From assembly GCA_944392655.1 (NCBI GenBank), contig CALXXL010000007.1, positions 1 to 64,000 of the forward strand: 64,000 nt of DNA. The letters are read 5' to 3'. The DNA is from an uncultured Victivallaceae bacterium (GTDB lineage: Bacteria > Verrucomicrobiota > Lentisphaeria > Victivallales > Victivallaceae). The notes beneath the pieces are model-generated. The model had not been told where the DNA came from and made no database searches. It was given only the letters and a program-made list of their open reading frames with translations. Positions 8,401 through 16,018 of the stretch are shown one piece after another (the stretch's first letter is position 1; the number at the start of each line of letters is the position of its first letter). Both the position numbers and the translations under genes were made by a program.

Positions 8401-10557
8401 GCTACTCCGAACGATGATTTTGACAGCGCTAAGAAAATTGAGATCGCTGAAGACGGTTCTCTGGTATTCTCCGACTGGGTTGGTTATGGCGATGCAACCG
8501 ATGTTTATCTGATCGATGCAGCTAATGCCGGAATGTTGGATTACCTTAAGATCAGTCACCTGGAAGGCAGTGTGAAAGTAGAAGTATATGACCTGAACGG
8601 TAAGAAACTCAAGAGTGTCAGCGTCAAGAATGATGGTAATATTCTTGATGAAATTCTGGTGCCGGGTGACTTCTATATCACGGTTACCTCCGGCGATAAC
8701 GGCAAGGGCAAACAGAATACCGGTTATGAAATTGTTGGCGGCGTTACCTACTTCCCGGAACCTACCGACAACAATACCATTGCAACCGCAGATACTGTGA
8801 CTTTGGATGAAAACGGTTTCGGTACGATTACCGGTTGGGTCGGTTATGGCGATGCGGTCAACTACTATAAACTCGACACCGCGGCGGCCGGTACTCTCAA
8901 TCTCTCCGTTTCCGGACTTGAAGGCAAGGTTAATGTGGTGCTTTATGATGCAGATGGCAAGAAGCTCAAGAGCGTTTCTGTAAGCAAAGACAGCACCAAT
9001 ATCTTCAAGGATGTTCTGGTTCCGAATGGCGCGTATATTTCCGTTACTTCCGGCGATAATGGCAAAGGTAAGGAAAATACTAACTTCACGCTTACGGTGG
9101 ATGATACCTACTTCCAGCCGGCTTCTCCGAACGTTGATTTTGAAACCGCACAGCTGGTTGCGTTGGATGAAAACGGAGCTGGAATGTTTGTCGGTTGGGT
9201 TGGCTATGGTGATGCAGTTGACTATTATAAACTTGATACGGCAGCAGCAGGTATTCTGAATCTTTCAGTCTCCGGTTTGGAAGGTAAAGTTACTGTTACG
9301 TTATATGATATCGACGGCAAGAAACTCAAGAGCGTCTCAGTAAGTAAGGATACCGAAAACATCTTCAAGGATATTCTGGTGCCAAACGGTGCTTATGTTA
9401 CAGTTGCATCCGGTGACAACGGCAAGGGCAAGGAAAATACCTCCTATGTCATTTCTGTGAATGACAGCTATTTCCCGGCTGCGACTGACAATAATACAAT
9501 TGCCACCGCTACTGCAGTTGCACTTGGCGAAACAGGTGCTGCAACTCTGGAAGGCTGGGTCGGCTATGGTGATGCGGTTAACTATTACCGCCTGAACGGT
9601 GATGCTCATGCCGGTACGTTGAACGTATCTCTCTCCAGGTTGGACAGCAAGGTAACGGTTGCACTGTATGATGTCAACGGTAAGAAGCTCAAGAGTGTGT
9701 CGGTAAGCAAGGATACGGAAAATATCTTCAAGGATATTCTGGTACCGGGTAATGCAGCATATCTCTCAGTTACTTCCGGCGACAACGGCAAAGGCAAACA
9801 GAATTCTGACTATGTTCTGACGGTTCAGGAAAATTACTTCCCGGCTGCGACTGATAATAACACCTTCAATACTGCTTCGGATGTAACTCTGGTTGATGGT
9901 GCGGCGGTCGAAAAAGGTTGGGTCGGCTATGGTGATGCTTCTGACTTCTATCGTCTGAATATGGGTAACGCAGGATTGCTGGATCTCTCGGTTGCCAATG
10001 TTACAGACAAAGTCTCTGTTGCGGTATATGATGCTCAGGGTAAGAAATTGAAGAGCTTCAGTGTTAACAGTGGCGATAAATTGCTGTTGGATGACTATTT
10101 GCTGACCTCTGGTGTAAGTTACATCTCTGTGACCTCCGGCGATAACGGAAAAGGTAAGAACAACAGTTCGTACGAACTCATTATCGGCGCAGAAGTCTTC
10201 CCGGCAGCCAGCGATAATAATTCTATGGCCAGCGCGTTCGCCTTTGAATTCGATGAAGCTGGAAAAGCTACGGTTACTGACTGGGTTGGCTATGGTAACG
10301 AAGAAGACTTCTTCAAATTTGAAATCGGTGAAGACGGCGGCAATGTTGCATTGGATCTGAAATTGGATGATGAATCACTGCGGATTGGCAATGAAGTACT
10401 CTTCTCGCTCTATAATGAAGAAGGCAAGACTCTGCTCAATATTAAGAATGGTGTTATGCAGGATTCTCTGGCCGCCGGAACCTACTACGTTTCAGTGGAA
10501 GTCAAGGACGAAAAGAAGCACAATACCTCTTACAGCCTCGGAGTTACATTGGCATAA
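2401..10557 (+). CDS. Giant fibronectin-III / PPC-repeat adhesin-like protein
   Basis: A 2718-residue acidic, Asn/Ser/Thr/Gly-rich protein, probably a cell-surface or secreted adhesin-like protein (inferred from domains). ATG 2401 is chosen over a TTG at 2374 because AAGAAGGG stands 7 nt upstream of it. Residues about 1-860 are beta-rich, with repeated phrases such as EVSSIGNTF and SNNRIVAAG, resembling an autotransporter/AIDA-type passenger. Residues about 865-1630 hold seven fibronectin-III-like modules, each with a W-x-x-A/E-E-D-type strand and several opening with APEF. From about 1640 to the end are nine pre-peptidase C-terminal (PPC)-like modules. The middle seven share WVG-x-GDA and SGDNGKGK. 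I see no N-terminal signal peptide, lipobox, membrane helix, C-terminal beta-barrel, sortase motif or type IX sorting domain, so the export route is unknown. It is transcribed alone from the promoter at 2256 to the terminator at 10574. Confidence 0.85.
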   Translation: MNEYIISERNNGHIVMDNSVNLIFMSVADNLESGGRWIKTEKNYFIGVGTAPDYEMIETSSANDEFGATVTLGGNYLDDDLEEKGNLVYHGENIQDEVAAVRFNGSGNVYFTAQTGATTDAKDSDILVVVTNKYVSPDSEGGSGESVADASYINASQNVSASAFRALKTMNVGGNLSGQLKVSSIGNDFVSYTVESGDSSSKVLMTSGHVINVTSLKGGEVTVQNNSDAVIEVSANAAITHKGDEGAAGTVSNNRIVAAGLWSFGFSINNDAPENYVGYEDEKDIPSSITIKGYLGGKITVVNGALAEESGESGDGAVTPGPGPIEGEESETAESAGQNLFIANAANNTDQLGTQMTVTGNTVGAYGLLADDNTGVTEEIIDSEGESSEIESMSRINLGGFTGEIEVSSIGNTFSAIVAGGDENATTSITNNTVAAAGMKANQINIDKKFTGTITVESSKNTFTTEMSAPEADNNVVTDNLVEVIGLDVVSKDGVEGAGTLNSASSMAGSINITSYDNTNDTYYDGINGYKWNVVGIRADKIDVKGDLGTDISVLTGRSNGYHGEGMVAGIYVDNISADFISSDITIVADELERPLRVVGIFVENGFDNGITYGDNRKDTFDFTGNLIMQDNELEGKSNAIVAGMMGFKDGVNLRVSGTILAVGPYGAATTYSIVADRINEDLSTTRYGTDDYVELAAGSLCCGSIELSNGSNTVVIDSNSKFAGTMTANLGELSVEFKLNEHAMAYVEDIEYDFDIDWPADCIVYTSDNYGAAWLASTTNITVDMNDAEAGERYHLFRIEDMRNEDWQKRKIAITYQGHTAEIMVGEEFSNEYFSVTSEIIYNEESGIGDIFFMVEELNGNQFAAPVVSSDVVYDDEEETITLSWKSTNPSSKIEVFELEYRIDDGNSVVVYIDGDESEYEFKNLMAGQTVEWRVREHLVDKDLYVSDWSEETSFTVKPEDTKFENVGSGQYDNNADKGAVTPTATLTWATAECEAGVAYYELRYYQGADSSAPDWDSVEYKTKVVSGNMCIVSGLTNMSYVHWQIRAVDNNGLASDWSDGQTLRVYAGDTRAPEFDTSSVRSIITFDPTAPENQMMQITVSWDPAEDVDMKSGLAGYDISYRLVKGEDSYGEWFTVRVGADETSLKLNLANGVYEWKISASDYAGNRTEEFYGTNWAGDFMAPEFVDGEANLTVDVLNTSNNNNEIKLSWNPAEDTDGGIGNIFQSGLKEYVLYYKAEGADDSTAKKIKINADQTSYIFSSKDAKLTDGKYEWWIVATDNAKNEIVTDKSTFSVDTKSPTGGFTGISDVKPTISVNWEEVEGTDPVTGETIVTSYTATNISIKFDIQSEFTDANDIYFIIQFSGNDEFTDVSEYTFARNTESNITTVTFNDSFELGAGGIAKYDKIYYRIQAVDSLGNRNATWAMSGNYFQLIDEATGRRITDTTAPTKVTDVEYKRNGSDLTVSWDGATDTFGVRYYDIYLNGKKVAEGVRDTKYTIQNVAEGKYSLQVQAVDWAGHRSENSTGVNVIMDVTAPEFNVNSVSSSVVGKDACVTWEKAEDNYDFGYYEIRYSSWDAVAGGFTAWISTKVYDQKQTEFWFSNWSNGQTIYQVRAVDAAGNASEWSSADNSFVIDTASDAGDTMTKAMTLEWGQDMTNTIGRGDTADFYKFAMSSSGEVTITISDLKAVGSSGSGSVKVTIYDAYGKSLKSFSVSGSNPKSYSVLVEKLGTGYCYVGITPSSSDKVSEYVIEGNVDYFEPATSNSSFASAEVVTLNPMGGAEFTGWVGFGDAVDYYKLDAAVAGSMNLSISGLEGKVTITVYDNNKKKIKSVSVSADKENVMTDVLVPVGSYITITSGDNGKGKENTGYTVIVNDNYFQPATPNDDFSSAAVIALDENGYGKTTGWVGYGDAVDYYKLGSAAAGTLDLSISGLTGKVTVALYDENGKKLKSVSVSKDTENIFKDVLIPNGAYVTVTSGDNGKGKENTEYELVVKDDYFPAATPNDDFDSAKKIEIAEDGSLVFSDWVGYGDATDVYLIDAANAGMLDYLKISHLEGSVKVEVYDLNGKKLKSVSVKNDGNILDEILVPGDFYITVTSGDNGKGKQNTGYEIVGGVTYFPEPTDNNTIATADTVTLDENGFGTITGWVGYGDAVNYYKLDTAAAGTLNLSVSGLEGKVNVVLYDADGKKLKSVSVSKDSTNIFKDVLVPNGAYISVTSGDNGKGKENTNFTLTVDDTYFQPASPNVDFETAQLVALDENGAGMFVGWVGYGDAVDYYKLDTAAAGILNLSVSGLEGKVTVTLYDIDGKKLKSVSVSKDTENIFKDILVPNGAYVTVASGDNGKGKENTSYVISVNDSYFPAATDNNTIATATAVALGETGAATLEGWVGYGDAVNYYRLNGDAHAGTLNVSLSRLDSKVTVALYDVNGKKLKSVSVSKDTENIFKDILVPGNAAYLSVTSGDNGKGKQNSDYVLTVQENYFPAATDNNTFNTASDVTLVDGAAVEKGWVGYGDASDFYRLNMGNAGLLDLSVANVTDKVSVAVYDAQGKKLKSFSVNSGDKLLLDDYLLTSGVSYISVTSGDNGKGKNNSSYELIIGAEVFPAASDNNSMASAFAFEFDEAGKATVTDWVGYGNEEDFFKFEIGEDGGNVALDLKLDDESLRIGNEVLFSLYNEEGKTLLNIKNGVMQDSLAAGTYYVSVEVKDEKKHNTSYSLGVTLA
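4993..7300 (+). repeat. Seven fibronectin-III-like modules (within giant CDS)
   Basis: Seven divergent modules of about 90-120 codons each. Cues are the recurring linker APEF or SP/AP-x-F (near 5620, 5950, 6300, 6745 and 7005), a core such as VSWDPAED or LSWNPAED, and a closing phrase of the type YEWKISASDYAGN. Similarity is at protein level only; the DNA is not a clean tandem repeat. Confidence 0.75.
7669..10554 (+). repeat. Eight tandem ~360-bp PPC-domain repeats (within giant CDS)
   Basis: Units begin at 7669, 8029, 8389, 8749, 9109, 9469, 9835 and 10195, so the period is 360 bp (120 codons) except one of 366 bp. Each opens with YF-x-PAT/S-x-N-x, then GWVGYGDA, then KKLKSVSVSKD, and closes with SGDNGKGK in units 1-7. 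A ninth, diverged copy precedes them at about 7315. The same peptides are written with different synonymous codons in different units. This points to older duplication kept by selection rather than a fresh DNA expansion. Confidence 0.9.
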
Positions 10558-10573
10558 ACAGTAAATAACGAGA

Positions 10574-10609
10574 ATGCCGGTCATGAAATTCATGACCGGC
10601 ATTTTTTTT
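10574..10609 (+). terminator. Intrinsic terminator of the giant gene
   Basis: A perfect 12-bp stem, ATGCCGGTCATG (10574-10585) with CATGACCGGCAT (10591-10602), loop AAATT, followed by eight T residues. Confidence 0.9.
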
Positions 10610-10671
10610 ATTTATGAGAATTGTGACAAAAACAGTCTGTTATTTTGCCATAATAGGCAGACCGTAATTAT

Positions 10672-12777
10672 TTAAATATATTTTATGGGGTAGGGCGGTA
10701 AACTGTCTATAAATAACTTGCCATAACGTTTAGAAATAATCCGCTGATCCATAATAAAAATATAACCGCTGTCGGATGATGACCGGATTAAACGTCCTAC
10801 GCCCTGACGGAATTTCAGTACGGCTTCCGGTAGAGAGTAATGCATAAAAGAGTTTAGCCCACGTTTTTCCAACTCTTCGCTGCGGGCTTTTATCAGTGGA
10901 TTGTTCGGTTGGGGAAATGGCAGTTTTGCAATAATTACATTGCTTAATGCTTCTCCAGGAATATCGACGCCGGTCCAGAAACTGTCTACTCCAAATAAAA
11001 CGGAATCTATGTCTTCTTTAAAAGCATGGATCATTGCGGTACGTCTTAAATCATCGCCCTGGACCAGCAGCCGGATTCCTTCATCATTAAAAAAACTACG
11101 CAGGCATTCAGCACAGAAACGCATCTGCTGGTAGTTTGTGAATAGAACAAAAGCCTTTCCCTGAGTTGCACGAATGGCTTCGACCAGTTTACCAGGCAAC
11201 TCTTCAAGGTACTGTTCGGAATTCGGGTCACTGATAGATTTCACCAGAACCATTTTTACTTTATCTGGTGGAAACGGGGAATCCAACTGTAATGTTTCGC
11301 CTGAAGTAAAACCAATTCTGCCAAGATAATAATCAAAACTTCTGTTTACCGTAAGCGTTGCGCTGGTCAGAATTACCGGTATTGGCAATGAAAACAGCAT
11401 ATTGTGCAGCAGTTTTGCTACATTGACCGGGGCGGCATGCAATTGTATCGCATCATTCTGTTCCTCTATCCAGTATACCGATTCCGGAATTGACATCGTG
11501 ATAAAACTGGCAATCGCATCCAAATAGGCATCACAGCGGGCAACGTGTGAAATAAGTTCACAGCGGTACTCTTTTTCATCATCATCTTCTTCCAGATAGT
11601 CGGTAAGTTCGGCCAGACCTCTTCTCAGTTGAGAAAGTTTACCTGATATAGTATCCGGGAAAAGATCCGGCTGAAGCACCCGTCGAATAGAGTCGCCGGA
11701 TTTGCTCACATATTCGGAAAAAGTACGGAAGAACAATTTTAGCTGATCACGCAAATCGTGAACAATATGGCGCAATTCAAGTTCATGAGTTCCGCGATGC
11801 ATCAACAGACCACGGCCGCTTTCCGGTTGGAACAGCCGGTTCAGCCAGAAACGCATCCCAAGTTCCGATACCATTAAGCCTAAATGGTCCGCCGCGCTGT
11901 TTTCAAGCGTGTGCGCTTCATCAATAATCACCCCACTGTAATTGGGCAGTAATGCGGCTCCAACTCCTTCGGCCTGACGTATCTTTAAATCGGTGAAGAA
12001 CAGCGCATGGTTGGCTACAATGATATTGGATTTTTCCCAGCTCCGTCTGGCCCTGAAATAGAAACACTGACGGAAGAAACTGCATCGACCGCCAAGGCAA
12101 TTGCCTCCTTCACAGCAGACCATGCTCCAGACAGACGCATCTATATTTATGCCATCTCTGTCAAAATCGCCAGATGAAGTTGTTTCCGACCATTTTGAAA
12201 GTTTTTCCAGCTCAAAAAGCATAGTGTGATTGGGAATTAGCTGCTCTTTGCGATCATCACTTAAAAGATGCAGCCGGCGCAGGCACAGGTAATTACCACG
12301 TCCCTTGGCCAGTGCCGCAGTAAAATTCAACCCTGCTGTCTCTTTTAGAAACGGCAGATCCTTCTCAATCAACTGCTCCTGTAATGTTATGGTTTCGGTA
12401 GATATAACCACTGGATTCGGCATTTGCAGGGAATATTTGATTGCAGGAATTAAATAAGCAAAACTCTTGCCGATTCCGGTAGGCGCTTCAATACACAGGT
12501 TGTTTTTGTCCGATAGCGATTTAGCAATACGTTGCGCCATCAGTAACTGTTGCGGGCGGAATTCATAATTCCGGTTGTTAGCATGGGAAATTTGAGCCAG
12601 AACGCCATTTTCATTCAGAAAAGATCTGGTAAATGAATCCAGTTCAATTTTCTGCTCCTCAGATGACGGTTCATCCATAGGGGGGATTTCCATGCTATCC
12701 GGTATAATTCCTTCATGCTCCGGAGAAAATCTGCTCTCCGGAGTGTATTCCACAAAGCTGTCTTCCGGAAGAATCAT
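10672..12777 (-). CDS. dinG: DinG/XPD-family ATP-dependent DNA helicase
   Basis: A 701-residue superfamily 2 helicase with a predicted 4Fe-4S cluster, expected to unwind 5'-3' forked or R-loop DNA during repair. Visible motifs are Walker A APTGIGKS (98-105), DEAH (286-289), and motif VI QGVGRLIRS near the C-terminus. The iron-sulfur ligands fit C165 (in KGRGNYLC), C221/C222 or C227, C232 and C238, spaced as in XPD and DinG. There is no fused exonuclease domain, as in the Gram-negative DinG/YoaA form. The first 60 residues are low-complexity and acidic, so the true start may lie further in. It is last in the nusA operon, 6 bp after the unknown gene upstream. Confidence 0.9.
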   Translation of the reverse strand: MILPEDSFVEYTPESRFSPEHEGIIPDSMEIPPMDEPSSEEQKIELDSFTRSFLNENGVLAQISHANNRNYEFRPQQLLMAQRIAKSLSDKNNLCIEAPTGIGKSFAYLIPAIKYSLQMPNPVVISTETITLQEQLIEKDLPFLKETAGLNFTAALAKGRGNYLCLRRLHLLSDDRKEQLIPNHTMLFELEKLSKWSETTSSGDFDRDGINIDASVWSMVCCEGGNCLGGRCSFFRQCFYFRARRSWEKSNIIVANHALFFTDLKIRQAEGVGAALLPNYSGVIIDEAHTLENSAADHLGLMVSELGMRFWLNRLFQPESGRGLLMHRGTHELELRHIVHDLRDQLKLFFRTFSEYVSKSGDSIRRVLQPDLFPDTISGKLSQLRRGLAELTDYLEEDDDEKEYRCELISHVARCDAYLDAIASFITMSIPESVYWIEEQNDAIQLHAAPVNVAKLLHNMLFSLPIPVILTSATLTVNRSFDYYLGRIGFTSGETLQLDSPFPPDKVKMVLVKSISDPNSEQYLEELPGKLVEAIRATQGKAFVLFTNYQQMRFCAECLRSFFNDEGIRLLVQGDDLRRTAMIHAFKEDIDSVLFGVDSFWTGVDIPGEALSNVIIAKLPFPQPNNPLIKARSEELEKRGLNSFMHYSLPEAVLKFRQGVGRLIRSSSDSGYIFIMDQRIISKRYGKLFIDSLPPYPIKYI

Positions 12778-12783
12778 GGCAAA

Positions 12784-14286
12784 TTATTTTTCTCCTGAAA
12801 TATTCTGTAATGTCTCTTCCTGTTTTTCCGCCATTACATCTAATGTATCAAGCAATTGCTGATAATTGTCATCATCTTGCGGATTGTATCCGGGGCGGTG
12901 GAGCAATGCCAACAGCTGGTTGAAGAAGATTGAACACTCAGCCAGAATTTTCAACTCTTTTTCCGGAATATCCCGGCCTGAATCTTTTACTGCGTCCATG
13001 AAATTTAATCTGGCTTCGACCAGTTCCAGAATATTGCTGCGCAATTCTGCGATATTTTCGTCTCCGAACCGGTCATAGTGATCTTGCAGCATTTCAAAGC
13101 GCTCTTCAAACATAATTTGAAAACTGGCCTCCTGGGCATCATCCGCAAATTTCAATGCTCCGCATAAACGGCGGTAAAGCGCATCGGTGTCGTAATCGCT
13201 GGCGTGAAATGAGTCAAAAATAAAGGCATCCAGTTCATTCATAGTTAAGGTAGAGCCGGTCTCGTGCAATATAGCCTCCAGCGAATTTACTGTGCCAGAT
13301 GAGAGCGATAAGCCGTCAGGAAGTGTATGTAGGTGATGATGATCACCGCATTCACAGTCAATATCGCCACATTCATCACCGGCGTCATCATTGCGTACTG
13401 CCAGAATAGTGCCATTGTCATCCGGACGCAGCTCTATTGTACGGCTTAACTGAATGAATTCATCCAGCGAGGCGGCTTCAGCTGAAAACAACTCTCTGCC
13501 GCCGCGGAAAAAACCTTCTGCCAGCAATTCTGGAATTTCTTCGTATTCAACGTTATCTTCAATCGCTTCTGCCAAAGCTGCACTGTATTTGTCTATCCAC
13601 AAATCACGCTTGGCTATATTGCGTTTTTTACCGTCAAGATAGGAGAAGTTGAATATGCCGTTATCGTAATCTTCAACCGTGACAACGATAGCATCACCGG
13701 AGGTAAAAGCGTGCTTTGCGTAGAATTTTTTCATATTGAACGCGGTAAGAGTCAACTTTGCATTACGTTCGCCATTTAGAAATGCCAGATTGCCGTGATG
13801 TTCCGCAACAATAAAGTCGTATAGTGTTTCTGCTCCCAATAGAGAGTGGAATGAGAATATTTCCCGGATGTCACATTCAAAATCAACCCTTTTAAGTTCA
13901 CTTGAACCGTTCTCTTCCATAAGGTCTATTTCAGAAATAAACACGTTCTCCGAACAGAAAGGGGCAAAACGGTCGCCGGGAAGCAGAACTCCGCCTTCTA
14001 TTTCCAGTTCTTCCGGAATCACTACAAAAACTGCACCATTAAAAAAATCAGATTTGACAAAATATCGGTCTTTTTCTTTTTTATAAAAAAAGCGCCTGGA
14101 AGAATCTGCCGCACGTGCAATACGGGACAACAACTGTTCTTTTGCCTCTGCATCTTCCGGAAGTTTTCCAAGCGATACCGCGATATCTTCCAAAGTACAC
14201 CCGGCACTGCCGGGCTGTATGCGCCACACTGCCTCTTCTATTGCATCAATTGAGTGTTCATTGGAACTATTATTAATTGCAACCAT
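12784..14286 (-). CDS. Unknown 500-residue protein with Cys/His cluster
   Basis: I do not recognise this family. It is acidic and predicted soluble, with no signal peptide. The N-terminal 70 residues look helical and winged-helix-like (E-D-I-A-V-S-L-G). A beta-rich middle (80-230) follows, then a helical C-terminus (330-495). Between them lies a compact metal-binding-like cluster with C306, C311, C313, H316-H318 and H320. Its ATG overlaps the stop of truB by one base (TAATG), and dinG follows 6 bp later, so it is translated with translation-related and helicase genes. A role in nucleic-acid metabolism is only suggested by context. A transcription-elongation-factor-like or nuclease-partner role are untested alternatives. 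Confidence 0.8.
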   Translation of the reverse strand: MVAINNSSNEHSIDAIEEAVWRIQPGSAGCTLEDIAVSLGKLPEDAEAKEQLLSRIARAADSSRRFFYKKEKDRYFVKSDFFNGAVFVVIPEELEIEGGVLLPGDRFAPFCSENVFISEIDLMEENGSSELKRVDFECDIREIFSFHSLLGAETLYDFIVAEHHGNLAFLNGERNAKLTLTAFNMKKFYAKHAFTSGDAIVVTVEDYDNGIFNFSYLDGKKRNIAKRDLWIDKYSAALAEAIEDNVEYEEIPELLAEGFFRGGRELFSAEAASLDEFIQLSRTIELRPDDNGTILAVRNDDAGDECGDIDCECGDHHHLHTLPDGLSLSSGTVNSLEAILHETGSTLTMNELDAFIFDSFHASDYDTDALYRRLCGALKFADDAQEASFQIMFEERFEMLQDHYDRFGDENIAELRSNILELVEARLNFMDAVKDSGRDIPEKELKILAECSIFFNQLLALLHRPGYNPQDDDNYQQLLDTLDVMAEKQEETLQNISGEK

Positions 14287-15026
14287 TATAACACCGTGAG
14301 TTTACGCAGAAAATCGATGACATAATCGGTCAACTCTTCCTGCTCCATTGTTTTCAATGTATCCATTGACAATGCATCAGCAATATCAAATCTGCCGCAC
14401 CGTATCCGGCGCAATGCGGCAAGGGTGCCGCCGCAGCCAAGTTCAGCTCCAATATCAGCGCACAATGTGCGGATGTAAGTACCCTTGGAGCATTCAGCAG
14501 TAAAGTCGACCTCCGGCAGTTCAATCCTGGAGATATCTATCTTGAATATCTCAATATCACGCGGTTCACGTTCAATTTCAATACCTTTTCTTGCCAGTTC
14601 GTATAGCCTTTGTCCGTCTTTCTTTACCGCTGATACCATAGGCGGGAGTTGTTTTGATTTACCCAGTTTCGCCATGACTGCTTTTCTGACCGAATCTTCT
14701 GTTACAGTACTCCAGGCATTTTCGCTTAATACGGTTCCGGTTATATCCTGCGAATCGGTGGTTATACCCAGCTTCAGAGTTGCCTGATAGGTCTTATTGT
14801 CACCGGTCAGTTTTGCTGATTGCGAGGTGAATTTTCCCAGTACCAGCACCAGTAACCCGGTTGCCATAGGATCAAGGGTGCCGCAGTGACCTACTTTGGG
14901 AATATTGAAGCGGTTACGTACACAGTTTACTACATCAAAACTTGTCCACTCTGCCGGTTTGTCCACCAGTAAAATACCTGATGCCGCAAAAGGCGGCAAC
15001 CGATGCCGTTTCGGATTATATCTCAT
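14286..15026 (-). CDS. truB: tRNA pseudouridine(55) synthase TruB
   Basis: A 246-residue cytoplasmic enzyme that isomerises U55 in the T-loop of tRNAs. The family motif GHCGTLDPMATG spans 47-57, with D52 the catalytic aspartate. The YIRTLCADIG region (PUA-proximal RNA contact) is present. The length is short for TruB (about 300), with the C-terminal PUA domain reduced or missing. The start ATG overlaps the nrnA stop by 4 bp (ATGA), and the stop overlaps the next start by 1 bp, so translation is coupled. The position after rbfA and nrnA is the usual bacterial order. Confidence 0.96.
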   Translation of the reverse strand: MRYNPKRHRLPPFAASGILLVDKPAEWTSFDVVNCVRNRFNIPKVGHCGTLDPMATGLLVLVLGKFTSQSAKLTGDNKTYQATLKLGITTDSQDITGTVLSENAWSTVTEDSVRKAVMAKLGKSKQLPPMVSAVKKDGQRLYELARKGIEIEREPRDIEIFKIDISRIELPEVDFTAECSKGTYIRTLCADIGAELGCGGTLAALRRIRCGRFDIADALSMDTLKTMEQEELTDYVIDFLRKLTVL

Positions 15027-16018
15027 AATTGATATTTTTCCCTGATTAAGTCAATTATTTTTGCAGCTGTCGCATCCATGTCGCCATCCGGCAACAGGCA
15101 TCCTGCCGCCATTTCATGGCCTCCACCCCCCAAAGCACGAGCTATCGGTCCTACTGGATGTTCAGGATTGGATGCCCGGGTGGAGATCTTCAGCATTCCA
15201 TTTGCCCTGTAATACATCATAATGGTTATTTCAACCCCGTCAATTGCCCGGAATACATCGATCAAGCCCTCGGTGTCCGCCATAATGATATCGTATTTAG
15301 CAATTATTTCAGACGGAATCTTTACTAAAGCGACTTTGCCATTGCAATACAATTCAAGATGATTTGACAGCAATTCTGACTCAAACTTAAGCCGGTTAAG
15401 CGGTTTGGAAAAGAAAATACGTTCAATAATCTCTTTGTAAGCTGCTCCGGCTTCAAGAAGTTTACCGGCGGTATGGAAGGCTTCCGGATTGGTATTGTCA
15501 AAACGGAAGCAGCCGCTGTCTGTTACCAATCCCAGCATCAGAAGTGTGGCTACCTGCTGAGATATTTTATGTCCGGGAGCCAGAATATCGGATAATTCTG
15601 CAATAATTCCGGCAGTCGCGGTCTTTTCTTTTATTACGTTCCATCTGCCGTATTGCTGGTTGTCGACATGATGATCAATTACCAGTAAAGGCAGTTCTGC
15701 GTCGATTATCACGCCATGCGGCGCAGCAATTCTTTTTGTATTGGCAGTATCTAACTGAATAACCAGATCGTAATTGCTGACCAACTCTTCCTGCGAAAGT
15801 GAGGTCGAGTATTCTGCCGTGGTAAAAGGCCGGTATATCGCCGGCGGTTCAGAGCTGAAGAACAGATCGCATTTTTTACCGGCTTCTCTGAGCAGTAACG
15901 TCAATCCCGTACTGGAGCCAATGGCATCCCCATCCGGATTTTCGTGTGTGAAAACCGCAATACTCTGTGCCGCTGTAATCAGATCGGCAGCCTGGGCAAG
16001 CGAAATTATATTACTCAT
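15023..16018 (-). CDS. nrnA: DHH-family bifunctional oligoribonuclease/pAp phosphatase NrnA
   Basis: A 331-residue cytoplasmic phosphoesterase that degrades nano-RNAs and dephosphorylates 3'-phosphoadenosine 5'-phosphate. The DHH domain has the metal-binding DGD at 29-31 and DHH at 115-117. The C-terminal DHHA1 substrate-binding part shows the GGGGHEMAAG loop. The frame is open 22 codons further upstream inside rbfA, but the ATG at 16018, opening MSNIISLAQ, gives the normal family start and an 8-bp overlap with rbfA. Its place between rbfA and truB is common in bacteria. Confidence 0.93.
   Translation of the reverse strand: MSNIISLAQAADLITAAQSIAVFTHENPDGDAIGSSTGLTLLLREAGKKCDLFFSSEPPAIYRPFTTAEYSTSLSQEELVSNYDLVIQLDTANTKRIAAPHGVIIDAELPLLVIDHHVDNQQYGRWNVIKEKTATAGIIAELSDILAPGHKISQQVATLLMLGLVTDSGCFRFDNTNPEAFHTAGKLLEAGAAYKEIIERIFFSKPLNRLKFESELLSNHLELYCNGKVALVKIPSEIIAKYDIIMADTEGLIDVFRAIDGVEITIMMYYRANGMLKISTRASNPEHPVGPIARALGGGGHEMAAGCLLPDGDMDATAAKIIDLIREKYQL

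Noticed and set aside
7951-8559. Open minus-strand frame of 202 codons inside the PPC repeats
   Set aside because: It is a shadow of the repeated sense frame; similar antisense frames recur at the repeat period and have no start signal or family features.
7669-10554. Regular repeats as a possible CRISPR array or satellite
   Set aside because: The period is 360 bp, in frame, and encodes folded PPC modules with no spacers.
2401-10557. Type IX or autotransporter secretion of the giant protein
   Set aside because: No C-terminal sorting domain or beta-barrel sequence is visible; the chain ends in a PPC-like domain (SYSLGVTLA).
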